Source: Ophiura sarsii
Lineage: Eukaryota; Echinodermata; Ophiuroidea; Amphilepidida; Ophiuridae
Length of the DNA stretch: 64,000 bases
Direction of reading: 5' to 3'
Assembly: GCA_035610835.1 (NCBI GenBank)
Contig: CM069456.1
Location: forward strand, 27,906,234-27,970,233
Shown: positions 35,690 to 46,426 of the stretch, piece after piece
Position numbering within the stretch: position 1 is the first letter of the stretch
Layout: each line of letters opens with the position of its first letter
Program-made: the position numbers and the translations under genes
Notes under the pieces: generated by a model
Told to the model about the DNA's origin: nothing
The model's input: the letters and a program-made list of their open reading frames with translations, nothing else
Databases searched by the model: none

Positions 35690-36975
35690 AAGTCCCCATA
35701 TTTTTCTCGTTACTTAATAGGGAGGTATTAGCTACCTCCCTAGTAGTTATGCCCTAACTGTAGCGTAACTTACTAACGATGTAATTCTGAGAGCATAACT
35801 GGCGAGTAACACCAGAATTGTAACTAGCGAGGTAAATATCCACATTAATCATCATCATCATCATCGTCCCCTTACAAAATTAATTGTCGCATATGCCAAA
35901 TGTTCATCAATACTTTTCTGTAAAATTCTGACGTGAATGGTCCTTCGTAATATTAAAAATGTGTCGTCACTCGCTAGGTCATAGGTGAGTGTAAATAAAG
36001 AATCACGTTGAATCGGCTATCGGTCCGGACAAAATGATGCCATTTTTGTGGCCAAAAAATTCGAAGTTATTTACCGCTTTTTCAACAAACAAAAAGGACT
36101 ATCATGTCATTACAAACATATTTTGGGCGAGTGTCACATACAAATGTTGCACTAAAAGGTACAATTTTCATGATAAAATTCCGTTTTTGTAACTGAATAG
36201 TTCAATGGTGTATTAATAACATGATGCCACTTCTAGCGTCCAATCTCTGGCGTGCTACAGTGATCCTGTCTTTTATAAACGGAGATACGGGTTCGATTCC
36301 CGAAATTTTCATATGTTTTATTTTTTTAAACATGGTGGTGACTTAATTAAATCATTCAATATAATGGCCCAAGTATTGACATATACCGTACTTAAGTATT
36401 TATTTATTATTATCTTTTTTATTCACTTTTAATGTATTTATTAATTTATTTATAATTTTTAATTATTCATTCATCCATTTATATAACTAGGCATATGTGT
36501 TTATTCATTTATTTAATAATGTATTCGTTTATTTCAATAGTATTTGATTTCATGTTAAATAATTAATTAATTAATTTGATTGATTGGTTGGCTGACTGAT
36601 TGTTTGAAATTAGTATCTACAATTTTGCATGCATCATTGCAGATAGATTTAAAATATTTTATAATAAATTGGTCATAAATGTATCATTGAGTAAATAATG
36701 CATAAATTGAATTGATAATGAATTGTATGAGAGAAATCTCCCATTTATCATCATACGTTTCTATGTAATCGTCCATCGGGCAATTCAGAAATTATCATAT
36801 AGTTAGGCCTACAGCATAAATAGGTATGCTTCAACTTACTCTTGGGTCCGGTCAGGTATAAGATTTAGCGTAAATTACTCGCAAGTTACTAGCCTAATAG
36901 CTTACCCCGGTTTGGTGCTCTCAAAATGTTGGGTTACGCCTCAGTTACTAGCGAGGTAGCGCTATTCTTCAGCTA
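35690..36975. mobile_element. Probable word element, GTAACTAGCGAGGTA type
   Basis: The left block (35715-35835) repeats GTAGCGTAACTTACTA, GGCGAGTAACACC and GTAACTAGCGAGGTA. The right block (36840-36975) repeats the same words in both orientations (CAAGTTACTAGCC, CAGTTACTAGCGAGGTAGC). The centre is AT-rich and unrelated. Exact ends were not fixed. Confidence 0.5.
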
Positions 36976-37049
36976 CCCGCCATTATTAGTGCACTCGGCC
37001 GATTATGTCTGTAAAATCTTAGGGGCCAGAAATGTTCCATTTAAAAATT

Positions 37050-37276
37050 ATAGGCTAAAATGTGGTGAATTACTGCCAAAGGTGGTTAACCACCAACCAG
37101 TTTGTGTACTACTCGAGGGGCAAATATTGTGTGACCTAGTGTGCTTCTTAAAATAGAACCGTTGAAGTTTATGCTACTCAAACTTTGGAATGCTACAATT
37201 TGAAGGATGACCCTTTATGTAAAATAGAAAACATCAAGTTGAAAATCGGGCCAGCAATCGGAACATCTACCTTTAA
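37050..37276. mobile_element. Partial inverted copy of TTAA MITE family C
   Basis: In the opposite orientation to the 13660 copy: GGTGGTTAACCACC, GTTTGTGTACTACTC, AAGGATGACC, TTGAAAATCGG and GGAACATCTACCT then TTAA (37273-37276). Confidence 0.7.
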
Positions 37277-37489
37277 ATACGGATTATTCCTTAAACAAAC
37301 ATTAAACCGGTTCTTACTGATTTTAAGTGGATAGTACATTGTTCAAAGATATGAATTGCACTATAAAAACACCAAAAAATAGATTTTTGCCCAAAAACAG
37401 TATTTTTATGCTGAAAATGATTTCTATATTTATATCACCCCTACCTTCATTGGAAACCTTCTATAAGCATTTAATTTAGCCGAAATGTT

Positions 37490-38097
37490 CACTGCAAAAA
37501 CTCCGGTGTTAAATATGCAACACTGAGCCGGTGTTACGCTCCTGGTGTTAGGTCAACACCATAGGACTAACTGATGTAACACTTCTCATGGTGTTAAGTT
37601 TCTTGTGTTAAACTTGGTGTAAGAATAACTCCCATGGGTGTCATTATTCCACACATGCGCACTTTGGTTTGGTAACACTTTGGTTTGGTAACACTTTGGA
37701 TTGTTAATTTATACATTTGATTTAGTGATTCGATCTGTTACCTGCACCCTTCCATAATTAAATGGCAAGTAAGAACATTAATTCACAAAAACGTTCAAGT
37801 TTTAATAAATTTGAACCGTTGAACAGTGAAATATGTTATTTGCAAGCATTTTATTGTTAAAGTACTTCAACTTATCTAACATTAATATTTTAACACCAGA
37901 AGGTGTAAAAATTAACATAGGAGGGTAAAATTAACACCATGAGAGTGTTAATATAGCAACACCCAAAGGAGTGTTAATTCATCAACACCAAAGACTGGTG
38001 TTAATCAACACCAGAAAGTGTGGACCAGCTGGGACACTTATGTGGTGTTAAAATTAACACCCTCGGTGTTGATTTTAACACCAGTGCTTTTGCAATG
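37490..38097. mobile_element. Word-iterating element, GGTGTTA type
   Basis: CACTGCAAAAA at the left; TTTTGCAATG then TA at the right. Both arms repeat GGTGTTAA, TAACACC and TTAACACCA in both orientations; the centre (about 37690-37880) is AT-rich without the word. It ends about 220 bp before the first coding exon of gene 2. Confidence 0.8.
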
Positions 38098-38317
38098 TAG
38101 AGCTGTAACAGAAAATGCCGTGATACATTTTTTTAAGCACATTTATTGCCTTTGGATGGTCTACTGCATCCCTTCTATTGACGATCTATGATTTTAATCA
38201 GTTGATTGGCATTCCCGTTGCTTCTTTTTCCTAAACAGAATATTCACTTGTGTGACAACACCTACATGTATGTAGTTATGGCTCCCACTTCTGGCTAGCT
38301 CTGGCTGTGCAACCGAG

Positions 38318-38384
38318 ATGGACAGAAAAAAGGTTTCTGCTCTCGTCTTGTCTATTGTGCTATTAATATGGTACGCGAGTCGAG
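38318..38384 (+). CDS. Sulfotransferase gene 2, exon 1 (membrane anchor)
   Basis: Encodes MDRKKVSALVLSIVLLIWYA and two more residues, then the first base of codon 23, before GTAAGG at 38385. A three-residue basic patch precedes a hydrophobic segment of about 15 residues, a short type II anchor. The start is the first in-frame ATG after a TAG at about 38273. A short upstream frame (MYVVMAPTSG, then stop) precedes it and could dampen translation. A CTAAACAG acceptor-like site near 38231 suggests a separate untranslated first exon. The donor text and phase match gene 1 exactly. Confidence 0.75.
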
Positions 38385-38498
38385 GTAAGGTATTACAGAG
38401 TATTGTCAAAGAAATCACGTTATGTTTTTAAAAACACTAGTCAAATTATTTCTTGGTTAAAGCGTATAATATTTATTGAAATAAAAATCTTAAAGCCA

Positions 38499-38570
38499 CC
38501 TGGAGCCATAGTCCAGCCTTCATAGACATACACGGAATGAACTTACTATAAGGCGGACTATGGCTCCAGG
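38499..38570. repeat. Short foldback in intron of gene 2
   Basis: CCTGGAGCCATAGTCC and its inverse GGACTATGGCTCCAGG bound a 72-bp segment. Confidence 0.75.
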
Positions 38571-38738
38571 GAACTATTTTGGTGAACGTTACATGTGCAT
38601 ATGTAATTATAGCGTGTTTAATGAAAAAGACGAAATCTATTGTTCCATGGTTTAAATATAATGTAACAAATGTTGTAAATGTCATTTCATCATAGGTTCT
38701 CATACAAATATATCTTAAATCTTAAACACTATTGACGG

Positions 38739-38984
38739 TTAACACTTTCCACGCGGCAGGCGTCTGCAGACGACATTCCAAAATGTCATAAAATATTTTT
38801 TAAATGTCACAATTATTGAATGTCATTACTATAAGTGGAATCACCATTAGAAATGCATTGACATATGTACAAATATGCCTAGTATTGGTTCAGTAAACCT
38901 TGAGATAGACCTTGAAAGCTGGAAAGGTTTCTGAAAAATCTGTTTTGCATAGTGTAAAACCAATAGTCGCGTGGAAAGTGTTAA
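38739..38984. mobile_element. TTAA-flanked MITE, family G, complete
   Basis: TTAA then CACTTTCCACGCG at the left and CGCGTGGAAAGTG then TTAA at the right, a perfect 13-bp terminal inverted repeat. 246 bp including duplications. It is the empty-site reference for the split copy at 16178-18296. It lies in the intron of gene 2. Confidence 0.9.
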
Positions 38985-39459
38985 CATGAAGACATACACA
39001 CATTCTCCTTGAATTCAATCTGGTAAAATTGGTTTAAAAAATCAATGAAATCTGGACCAATATAAACTACAAAATATCGCCGACGAGTTTCGCGTTATAA
39101 AATGAATGATGAAAGTGGAATTATTACATAAACACTAAATGTCTTAAACTTGTCTAAAATCAAACTGGACATTTTTATACTAATAAATCGTTCGATAATA
39201 TAAAGCTTTCATAAGTCAACTCTTTTCTGCGTAATTACATATCACAGTTAAAGAAATGATTAGAATTTGTCCGAGCAATTGCTCGGATGGGGAGGGGCGG
39301 GCGGGGCGATCTAGAGGAGAGAGGGGGAGGGGGGTATATTTATAACGTGTTCTATGGCATGTGTATGGGCTTCGCAAGTCCCTATGAGCATACATGTAGG
39401 TCATACGTGTTGAGCACGCTTGTAACCCCGTCACGCGTACATGACATATCAGATTGGTA

Positions 39460-40400
39460 TGGTGGAAAGATATGGGCCGTAGTGTGCGAAACATTTACTG
39501 TAGAAAAGTGCAAAACTTTTTTTTGCTATGATTGATGTACATTTTGGCTCTAAACTTAAGCTTGTAGCAACAGATATTGCATTTGGGGGACACATGCGAA
39601 AATGTTTCATCTGTGTACTTTTGACCATCATAATTCCATCCTCTTGTCAAAGGAACCGACAGTGCCAATAACCGACACTTTACAGTCAATATTGGGGGCC
39701 CCGCCCCCCCCCCCCCCCCCCCCCCCCCCATCGCCCCCAGCCCCTCTGGCTACGCCACTGATGCAAAAGGTAGTGTACAAAACATTTGCTGTAAAAATAC
39801 GTAAGATGCAAAAATGCAAAATATAGTGTTCAAACCTTTAACATGTTTTTGAATGTAGAAAATACAAAAGGTGTACAAAACAGTTAAAAACAATTGAAGT
39901 AGAATGCGAAAGGCCCGGGACGAAAGTGTTCGGGACGACTAATAACTCAATTAGTTTAGGCCTATTCATTCGCCAAAGTTTCGCGTGATTTTCCCCGGGC
40001 CATTCGCCATGAGTCAGGCTATATGCATGCCCACTTTCACCATCACGTTACGACACGGTTTTTTAGAATAAAAGTCTGAGGTTCAAAGTATTGGAAAATG
40101 TGCACTATTATGATTTATGGCACACAACAAGTTCATCCGACAACGGCGGTATCGGTACTGCCTGATACGAATGGTTAGGTATCATAATTATTATTTTATC
40201 GTCCTAGGCACTACCTTTCGTATTTTTATGCGACGTTTTGTACATTACCTTTCGCATTTTCTACAGTAAATGTTTTGTTCCTACCTTTTGTATTTTCTAC
40301 ATGCAGTAGGCCTAACTGTTTTGTACAATACCTTTTGCATTTCCTACAGTAAATGTTTTGTACAATACCTTTTGCATTTTTACCCAATGGGCGTTTTGGT
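39460..40400. repeat. Inverted arrays of a TTTTGTACAATACCTTTTGCA word in intron of gene 2
   Basis: On the left (39480-39900) are GCGAAACATTTACTGTAG, GCAAAAGGTAGTGTACAAAA and ACAAAAGGTGTACAAAAC; on the right (40220-40385) are the inverted forms TTTTGTACAATACC, TTTTGCATTTCCTACAG and GTAAATGTTTTGT. A C run at 39704-39729 and a CTGGCTACGCCACTG hAT-like end lie between. It resembles a word element, but its termini were not resolved. Confidence 0.55.
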
Positions 40401-40591
40401 CCATTTGGCCGTCCATATAGAAAGAGAAATGAAAGATGAATCATTTTTATGTTAATCTACCGAAAACACAATGAATGCAATCCACTTCGAGTTGGTGTAA
40501 CTTTCAGACGAACAAGAAATATACACGTTTTCGTGGGTTTATTGTTTATGGATTATTATTTTGTTATCTATTATTTTTGTTCAAATTGCAG

Positions 40592-42015
40592 CGTATTACG
40601 TGCCAAGTTTGATGCAGCCATCTATTATAAAGCAATTTGAGGCGTCGATCCCGGTAGTTTCACGCGCCCATAGGTTCACTTCACCCGACAAAACCGACGC
40701 CGTCGAGTTAATATCATCAACAGTCGAATATAACCGCAGCAAAAATATCAGCATGCAGACGACGAGCAATCCCGCTGCACAAAATATCGCGATTTCCCGA
40801 TTAATGGGAGATACATCAAGTGATAATATCGCGATTTCACGATTAATGGGCGATACATCAAGTGATAATATCGCGATTTCACGATTAATGGGAGATACAT
40901 CAAGTGGAGTGACAGATTACGTCGATAGCAGTGCTAATGAGGGCGCTGTTTTAGCGAAAGACACATCGAGCACTACTACCAGCCCCTCGATTAAGAGCGC
41001 ATTGAAGGATGTTGTTGGGATTGAAGGCGGCGATAAGAAACCAAGTTATTTGACCCATTCGGATTCAGACCGTGTCTCCGTGTTAATACTCACTCAAAAG
41101 AGATCCGGCTCTTCGTTTATGGGAGAAATTTTCAACCAAAACGAGAATTTCACGTACTTTTACGAGCCGCTCACTTCGTTGACGATAAAGGTAGTGCGCC
41201 ACCAAATGACCAATGAGTTATTTGCACCATATACCAAGGAGATATTCAATGGTATTTTCCGTCGAGATTTTACGCACATGCCTCGAGGGTGGTGGTCGTC
41301 TGGGGTTCCACAAAGAACGTGCCAGTCTAAAACCATTGTACCCTTTGTACGCCTTTGTAAAAACCCGAAGCCCGGCCAACGCGCTCCCAGTCTGGACGAG
41401 AAAATGAAACTTTTGGGAGCAGCTACCATGGAACAGATGGGATTAGCCGTGAAAACCATTCGTGTACAAGACGTGAATTCACTGAAGGACTTCGTGACGG
41501 ACCCGTCTTTGAATGTTAAAATCATACACCTTGTTCGCGATCCAAGAGGAGTGGTGAACTCAAGGAGAAAGATGAAAGAAGGTAATACGGACTTGATTCG
41601 GCGCAAAGGACGCAAAGCTGATGAGATTTTAGATCTTTGTCAGCATTATGACCGGAATCTAAAAAGCCGTAATCTAGACTGGTTGAGCGGTCGGTATAAA
41701 CTAGTGCGCTATGAAGACTTGGCCGAGAAACCTCTTGAAACCACTGCTGATATTTACAAATTCATCGGTACTGATGTACCGTCGACTGTAAATGACTGGC
41801 TACGAAATAACACCAAGTCGAACGTTGGGGGCGCCTTTTCACGAACAAGGAATTCCAAACAAACCGCCTCCGCCTGGACGACACAGTTAGACCACCGGAT
41901 TGTATTGGAGATTCAAAAGAAATGTGCAGATTCCATGTCCAAGCTAGGGTATCTACCCGCGAGGACTAACATCAATTTAAGGGGCCGGGGGGACTCAAGG
42001 AAGTTTTTGATTTGA
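40592..42015 (+). CDS. Sulfotransferase gene 2, exon 2 (stem and catalytic domain), carbohydrate 6-O-sulfotransferase family
   Basis: Follows a TTGCAG acceptor and joins exon 1 in phase 1; the 496-residue product is a paralogue of gene 1 with the same expected Golgi role. The stem holds three perfect or near-perfect copies of NIAISRLMGDTSSD (residues about 87-128). The phosphosulfate loop is TQKRSGSSFMGEIFNQ (190-205); the 3'-phosphate motif is IIHLVRDPRGVVNSRR (333-348); LVRYEDLAEKP (about 393) and SRTRNSKQTASAWT (about 439) follow. From nucleotide 41981 the frame runs into a TTAA MITE, so the final GRGDSRKFLI and the TGA are transposon-derived. All core motifs lie upstream of the insertion, so activity may be retained. 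A TTG upstream of the acceptor (40561) is not a credible start. Confidence 0.92.
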
Positions 42016-42562
42016 TTTTTGTGAGTGCTGTAATTATTGAACTATTATTAATCAAATGCATATAAAAGTATACATTTTTGGAAATGGATCAGAGAATCTA
42101 AATTAGGCGTCAATTTTGACCAAAAATGTTGATTTCTTGAGAAAATCACAATATTCACTTTTTTGAACAAAGGTAACAACAATAATTTTGAGTAAAAAAT
42201 GCCCAAATCGCAAGATGATGATGTAAAGACACTAATTCAAAGACAATTTTTTTTTTGACTGATATTTTTGAAAATTTTGACCAAAAAGTGAGAAAAAAAA
42301 GTGCGAAAAAAAAAATGGATTTGTTTGTTTGTTGCGAATCCCTTGCGATTTGGGCATTTTCTAAGCTTTGTTCCAAAAAATTGTGTCAAAATAGTGATTT
42401 TCTCAAAGAAATCAACAGTTTTGAATAAATTGATGCCAAATTTGGATTCTCTGATCCATTTCTTTTCCAAAAATGTATACTTTTATATACATTTGAGTCA
42501 TAGTTCAAGAATTACAGCACTCACAAAATTCAAGAAAAAACTTCCTTTAAGTCCCCCCTTAA
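41977..42562. mobile_element. TTAA-flanked MITE, family A, overlapping the end of gene 2
   Basis: TTAA at 41977-41980, then GGGG, an extra CCGGGG, and GGACTCAAGGAAGTTTTTGA; the right end is CTTCCTTTAAGTCCCCCC then TTAA (42559-42562). The arms carry the family A blocks TATAAAAGTATACATTTTTG and GATCAGAGAATC. It is longer than the 34245 copy. Its left terminus is translated as the C-terminus of gene 2, and its body would form much of the 3' untranslated region. Confidence 0.88.
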
Positions 42563-42906
42563 GGGTACTGTCAACCCTTTTTTATGAAATTTATCAAGCA
42601 CTGTAACAATTTTTTAAGCCAAGGAAAAAAGTGCTAGATAGTGACTTTAGATGATTTTGGTGAAATTTTGAAATTTTTAATCAAAAACTGATTTTGTTAG
42701 GTTGTCTGAAAAATGTTGGCGCCAAAAAAGTGATTTTGGGGTATAAATGTAGAAAATACTATTTTGGGGGAAATTTAATACCAAAAATGGATTCTCCGAC
42801 TCATTTCATTTGAAAAATTGTATACTTTTATGTACATTACATTATTAGTTTAAAAGTTACAGTGCTTAATAAATTTGGCGCCAAAAAGGGTTGACACTTC
42901 CCTTAA
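42559..42906. mobile_element. TTAA-flanked MITE, family B, complete
   Basis: Shares the TTAA at 42559-42562 with the preceding MITE; then GGGTACTGTCAACCC. The right end is GGGTTGACACTTCCC then TTAA (42903-42906). The arms pair over TTATGAAATTTATCAAG / TTAATAAATTTGGCG and the ACTGTAAC / GTTACAGT blocks. Confidence 0.85.
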
Positions 42907-42947
42907 ATTAATACACCAACCAGATCAAGATTAAAACCATGAAAACA

Positions 42948-43265
42948 TTAGGTATAATGAGATCATTTCCAGGAGACGCCCTCAATCCTCGATTATTATT
43001 TTTGGAAGCAGATTTTCTTCCAGATTTATATTTCTGATCATAAATCATAACTATATTCCGAGTAACAGAGCGATACGATTCCTATTTACCTCAAAATCAT
43101 GGTTTTAGAGTGAATTCAGAGTGAAAATATAAACTGTCCGGTAACCTGACAGTTTATTTTCACTCTAAAACCATTATTTTGAAGTAATTAGGAATCGTGT
43201 CTCCCTGTTACTTGGAATGAGGATTGAGGGCGTTCCCTGGAAAAGATCGCATGATATACCCTTAA
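42948..43265. mobile_element. TTAA MITE family D, near-complete copy
   Basis: Left end TTAGGTATAATGAGATC (first base pair of the TTAA kept), right end GATATACCC then TTAA (43262-43265). The arms meet near 43125-43155 in AACTGTC and GACAGTT text; GGTTTTAGAGTGAAT and its inverse pair. Confidence 0.8.
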
Positions 43266-44100
43266 GGTCTGTTATATTTATAGGCAACTTCATAATGTGT
43301 AGTGGTGGCGCCACGGTGGAGGGGAGGGGGGGGGCACGGGGTTGCCCCTCCCAATATTTGTTTGTCTGCCCCCCTCCCCCACCCCAATTAGGTAAAATTG
43401 GACAATAAGCATAATTTTTTTCTTTCTTACCACATTAGGTAATTAGACCAAATTTTACAATTTTAGCACAAAACAGCTAAATTTAGCACGCAAGCGCGCA
43501 TTTTAGTACCAGCTTAGTTAGAATTAGACCAAATTTGACAATTTTAGCATATGAAATGAATTATTTATTATTACGTCTTTTATAAATGATATGCAAACTA
43601 TTAACCTTTAATAATAAATAAAGAATTATACAGGAAACAGTCGTTAACACGAAGTCACCAGGACGGGCGGGAAATTACTGAAATGTATGTGTTTAAATAA
43701 AATGTATGTGTAAACTTACATATTCTTTCTTACTCATTCATGTTTTATTGATAATGTACATGTTGGCCTACATGTACACACATCCATGTCTATTCTACCA
43801 ATGCTGTTTTTACAAGTGTTGAGTGAAATCCCGGGCGGATCATGCAATAGGCCGTCGCGCGCAAGAACAAAAGTCGCTTTGGTCTTAGACTACTCTGTAG
43901 TCCTTTTTTTTCTTCCTTTTTTTTAGTCTTTCTTCTTTTTCTCTTTTTTATCCTATCTATCTATCTATCCCATTTTCTGATTATTTATCAGCATTTCAGC
44001 GTATTCATTAGTCCTAAATCGGGTCCTAAATGCAGTACCTAGAAAGTAAGGGTACATGTAGGGCGCCCACACTTGTTACCATTAACAACATAGATGGGCA
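43266..44100. other. No gene recognised; degenerate repeats
   Basis: A G/C-rich tract at 43318-43385 and loose copies of TAATTAGACCAAATTTTACA and ATTTTAGCAC at 43430-43560. Pyrimidine-rich text at 43905-43970 ends in a short (CTAT)n. No coding frame. Confidence 0.35.
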
Positions 44101-44339
44101 GTATTATAAGTGAGGGCGCTCCTACTTGTCACCGTTGTACCCAGGGGGGGTAGGTCAGATTTTTTATGGCATCGGGCGGAGAAAAATAAACGGGCTTGCA
44201 ACACTGCCAAATTGAAATCTCGCGTTATCCATTTTCGTGTTTCCGCGAGAATACAATGTAAATAAATGGCAGCGCCCATGAAGTGAAATGAACAACTCAA
44301 TTTGCTCTGCAAATCCACTTAAAAGAACAATTATCACAT

Positions 44340-44727
44340 ATCTATTAGTCAACGAGTGTTGATTCGAGTACGATGGACGTTATTTTGTATTTCGTTTTAC
44401 CGTGGCATGTAGGACATTTGATGTGAAATACGGAGAATTTTTGAACACATTTTTCAACCATACGAAATACGCCCGTACCGCATACGGTCACTGTATACGG
44501 TGTATCATCAGCCGCAGTGCATTCAACTCAGTTTACAAGAAGACACCGAGCAAGAAACGCGATAAGTCTATGATTACATGGACTGTAATTTACAGTGTTC
44601 ATTCCAATACATCATCTGTTCTGGTGGTGTACTACTTTTGACACTGACACTAACTAGTGACAGGAACACATTGACCTAGCTGGTAGGCCTATGGCTGGAT
44701 TGTACTAACTTATATTAAGTTATAATG
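44340..44727 (+). other. Possible transcribed exon, low confidence
   Basis: Non-repetitive sequence ending at a donor-like ATG then GTAAGC at 44728, followed in the same orientation by a TTATTTTCAG acceptor-like site ending at 45596. No long conserved-looking frame: the longest ATG frame from 44374 is short. It could be a 5' untranslated exon or long non-coding RNA, or chance. Confidence 0.2.
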
Positions 44728-44814
44728 GTAAGCTTAACTTTTTAATATTTTAATTATGCACTTGGACCGAGGGTAATATCAATGCTAATTTGTTATAGAA
44801 TTAAAGGCTTAACT

Positions 44815-45060
44815 CTATCTCATGGGGTGTTGCAAAGCTAATGTAGGGAGACACGGAATGAATAAGGAAAGAAAAATGATGTGTGCCACTCCAGGAATCG
44901 AACCCTGTCTTCCGTGGCCAGAGTCCAGTCCAGTCCAGTGTATCACTCTCCAAAAAGAAATTGGAGGCTTTATTGTCCTTTGCATGATTGCGCAATGAGA
45001 CTGGGTCCACAACCAGCGCAGTGCTTCTTATCGGAGTTAGCAAGGTTACTGGATTATGCT
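44815..45060 (-). repeat. Probable tRNA-derived SINE, minus strand
   Basis: On the minus strand GGTTCGATTCC (44904-44894) is a perfect pol III B box in an ACAGGG/CCTGG arm, followed by AGTGGCAC. The upstream part carries GGACTGGACTGGACTC and no convincing tRNA D arm, so it is not an intact tRNA. The body-tail layout suggests a SINE. Confidence 0.4.
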
Positions 45061-46261
45061 GCTCGATCCTTCTTACAACAAACAGGGCAAACAGACCCCT
45101 AGGTGTTTTGTTGGTGTGTTTTTTAACTTTTATCCCCTTGAATTGAAAATGACCTTAAAATGTTTAAAAATCTGTAAAAAAATGTGCAGAATTTTGACAG
45201 GCCCAAACATTTTTTTTCTTCCATCTGCACGTGACCATTTGTTCACCGATTTCTAAATAATGGGTCGGTCAAATGTGCTAACAAAAAACAACAAAAAATT
45301 GCCCGCCAGCTCATGAAATTCTGCTAAGTGGGGGGTTACCCAAAATCGGCAAAAAATATCGCATGATAGAACTTGCAAATGTACCTATGTCTCTGAAAAT
45401 GGTACAGTGGTACACAAAAAAGGTACATGTATATTGTCAAATTTTACAGCGCACCCACCCCTTCGCCCCCTGTATCCGCCACTGCACAGGGTGTTGTTTT
45501 TTGTCACCTAAAGTAAGGGCATCCCGACATTAAAATTGCCACCAAAATAACCTCGGCTTATTCCATCAAATTTCTTGTTTTGTTATTTATTTTCAGAAAT
45601 GAGACAAGCAACTCGCAATCAGCTTATCTGTACCAAATCATGCACTGAGTGAACCAGCCTCAAGAACCCTTTCAACTGACAGAACGTTCATTCACATACT
45701 GTGTTCAACTGTATTGGATCTCACCTACTGTGACAGTGTAGTTAGAGAAATAAATGATGACGGCATTCAGTCCTTCAAAAGCAGAGTGCATCATTAGATG
45801 AGTTTCATCATCTTTCATATTTTTTAGCTAAACCGCTGACTGGTCTGTAAGAATAACAGAATTGCCTTGATGCCTATATACCTGTGTTTGACCTGGTCAT
45901 ACCTCCTACATGTATGTGGTTGCTTTCACCTCAGCATTTTGAAAAAAGGATGGATATTTACCGAAATGCACTGCAGGGTCAATTGCCAAACTTGAAATCG
46001 TCAATAACAACATCAAGAAACATCAACATAGTCTGCTAAATATTTATGATATGTACAATTGTACATCAACATTGACAATGACAATGACAATGCTGCTGTT
46101 CGGTCTCAAATATACCCACAAAAGATGCATTTTATCTCTACAAAGGTTAGAGTGAACAATGACATTGCAGATGAGGGACGGATCTTGTGAGAATCACAGA
46201 TCACTCACCATCATCAATGTAATGACAATATAAATGAAAATGCCACAAATCAAATAATAAT
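45061..46261. other. No gene recognised; low-repeat sequence
   Basis: Possible acceptor at 45596, then a short in-frame peptide MRQATRNQLICTKSCTE before a stop. (TGACAA)n occurs near 46075. CCCCTGTATCCGCCACTG at 45467 looks like a hAT end relic. Confidence 0.3.
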
Positions 46262-46426
46262 ACTGTAAAACAGTTTAATTTCTCGGCAACTTTATTTAGC
46301 GAATTAGCATTAATTTGTTTCATCGTCCTATATATAATCATTATAAATATTATAATCAGTGGTAATTTGGCGAAATTAATCTCCTAGCGAAATTAAATTG
46401 CTAGCAAAATTAAGTTGTTTTACAGT
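46262..46426. mobile_element. Small word element, GCGAAATTAA type
   Basis: ACTGTAAAACA at the left and TGTTTTACAGT at the right, flanked by TA. The interior repeats AGCGAATTAG, GGCGAAATTAATC, AGCGAAATTAAATTG and AGCAAAATTAAG. Confidence 0.7.

Noticed and set aside
36236..36310. tRNA gene suggested by a perfect B box GGTTCGATTCC at 36290-36300
   Set aside because: No acceptor stem, D arm or anticodon stem could be paired around it; at best a decayed tRNA-derived piece.
39495..39826. Glycine- or proline-rich proteins
   Set aside because: Translation of C/G homopolymer runs; the same holds for frames near 3399, 15095, 18827, 54008 and 59336.
40561..40591. Start of gene 2 at 40561
   Set aside because: The codon is TTG and lies in the intron before a clear TTGCAG acceptor.
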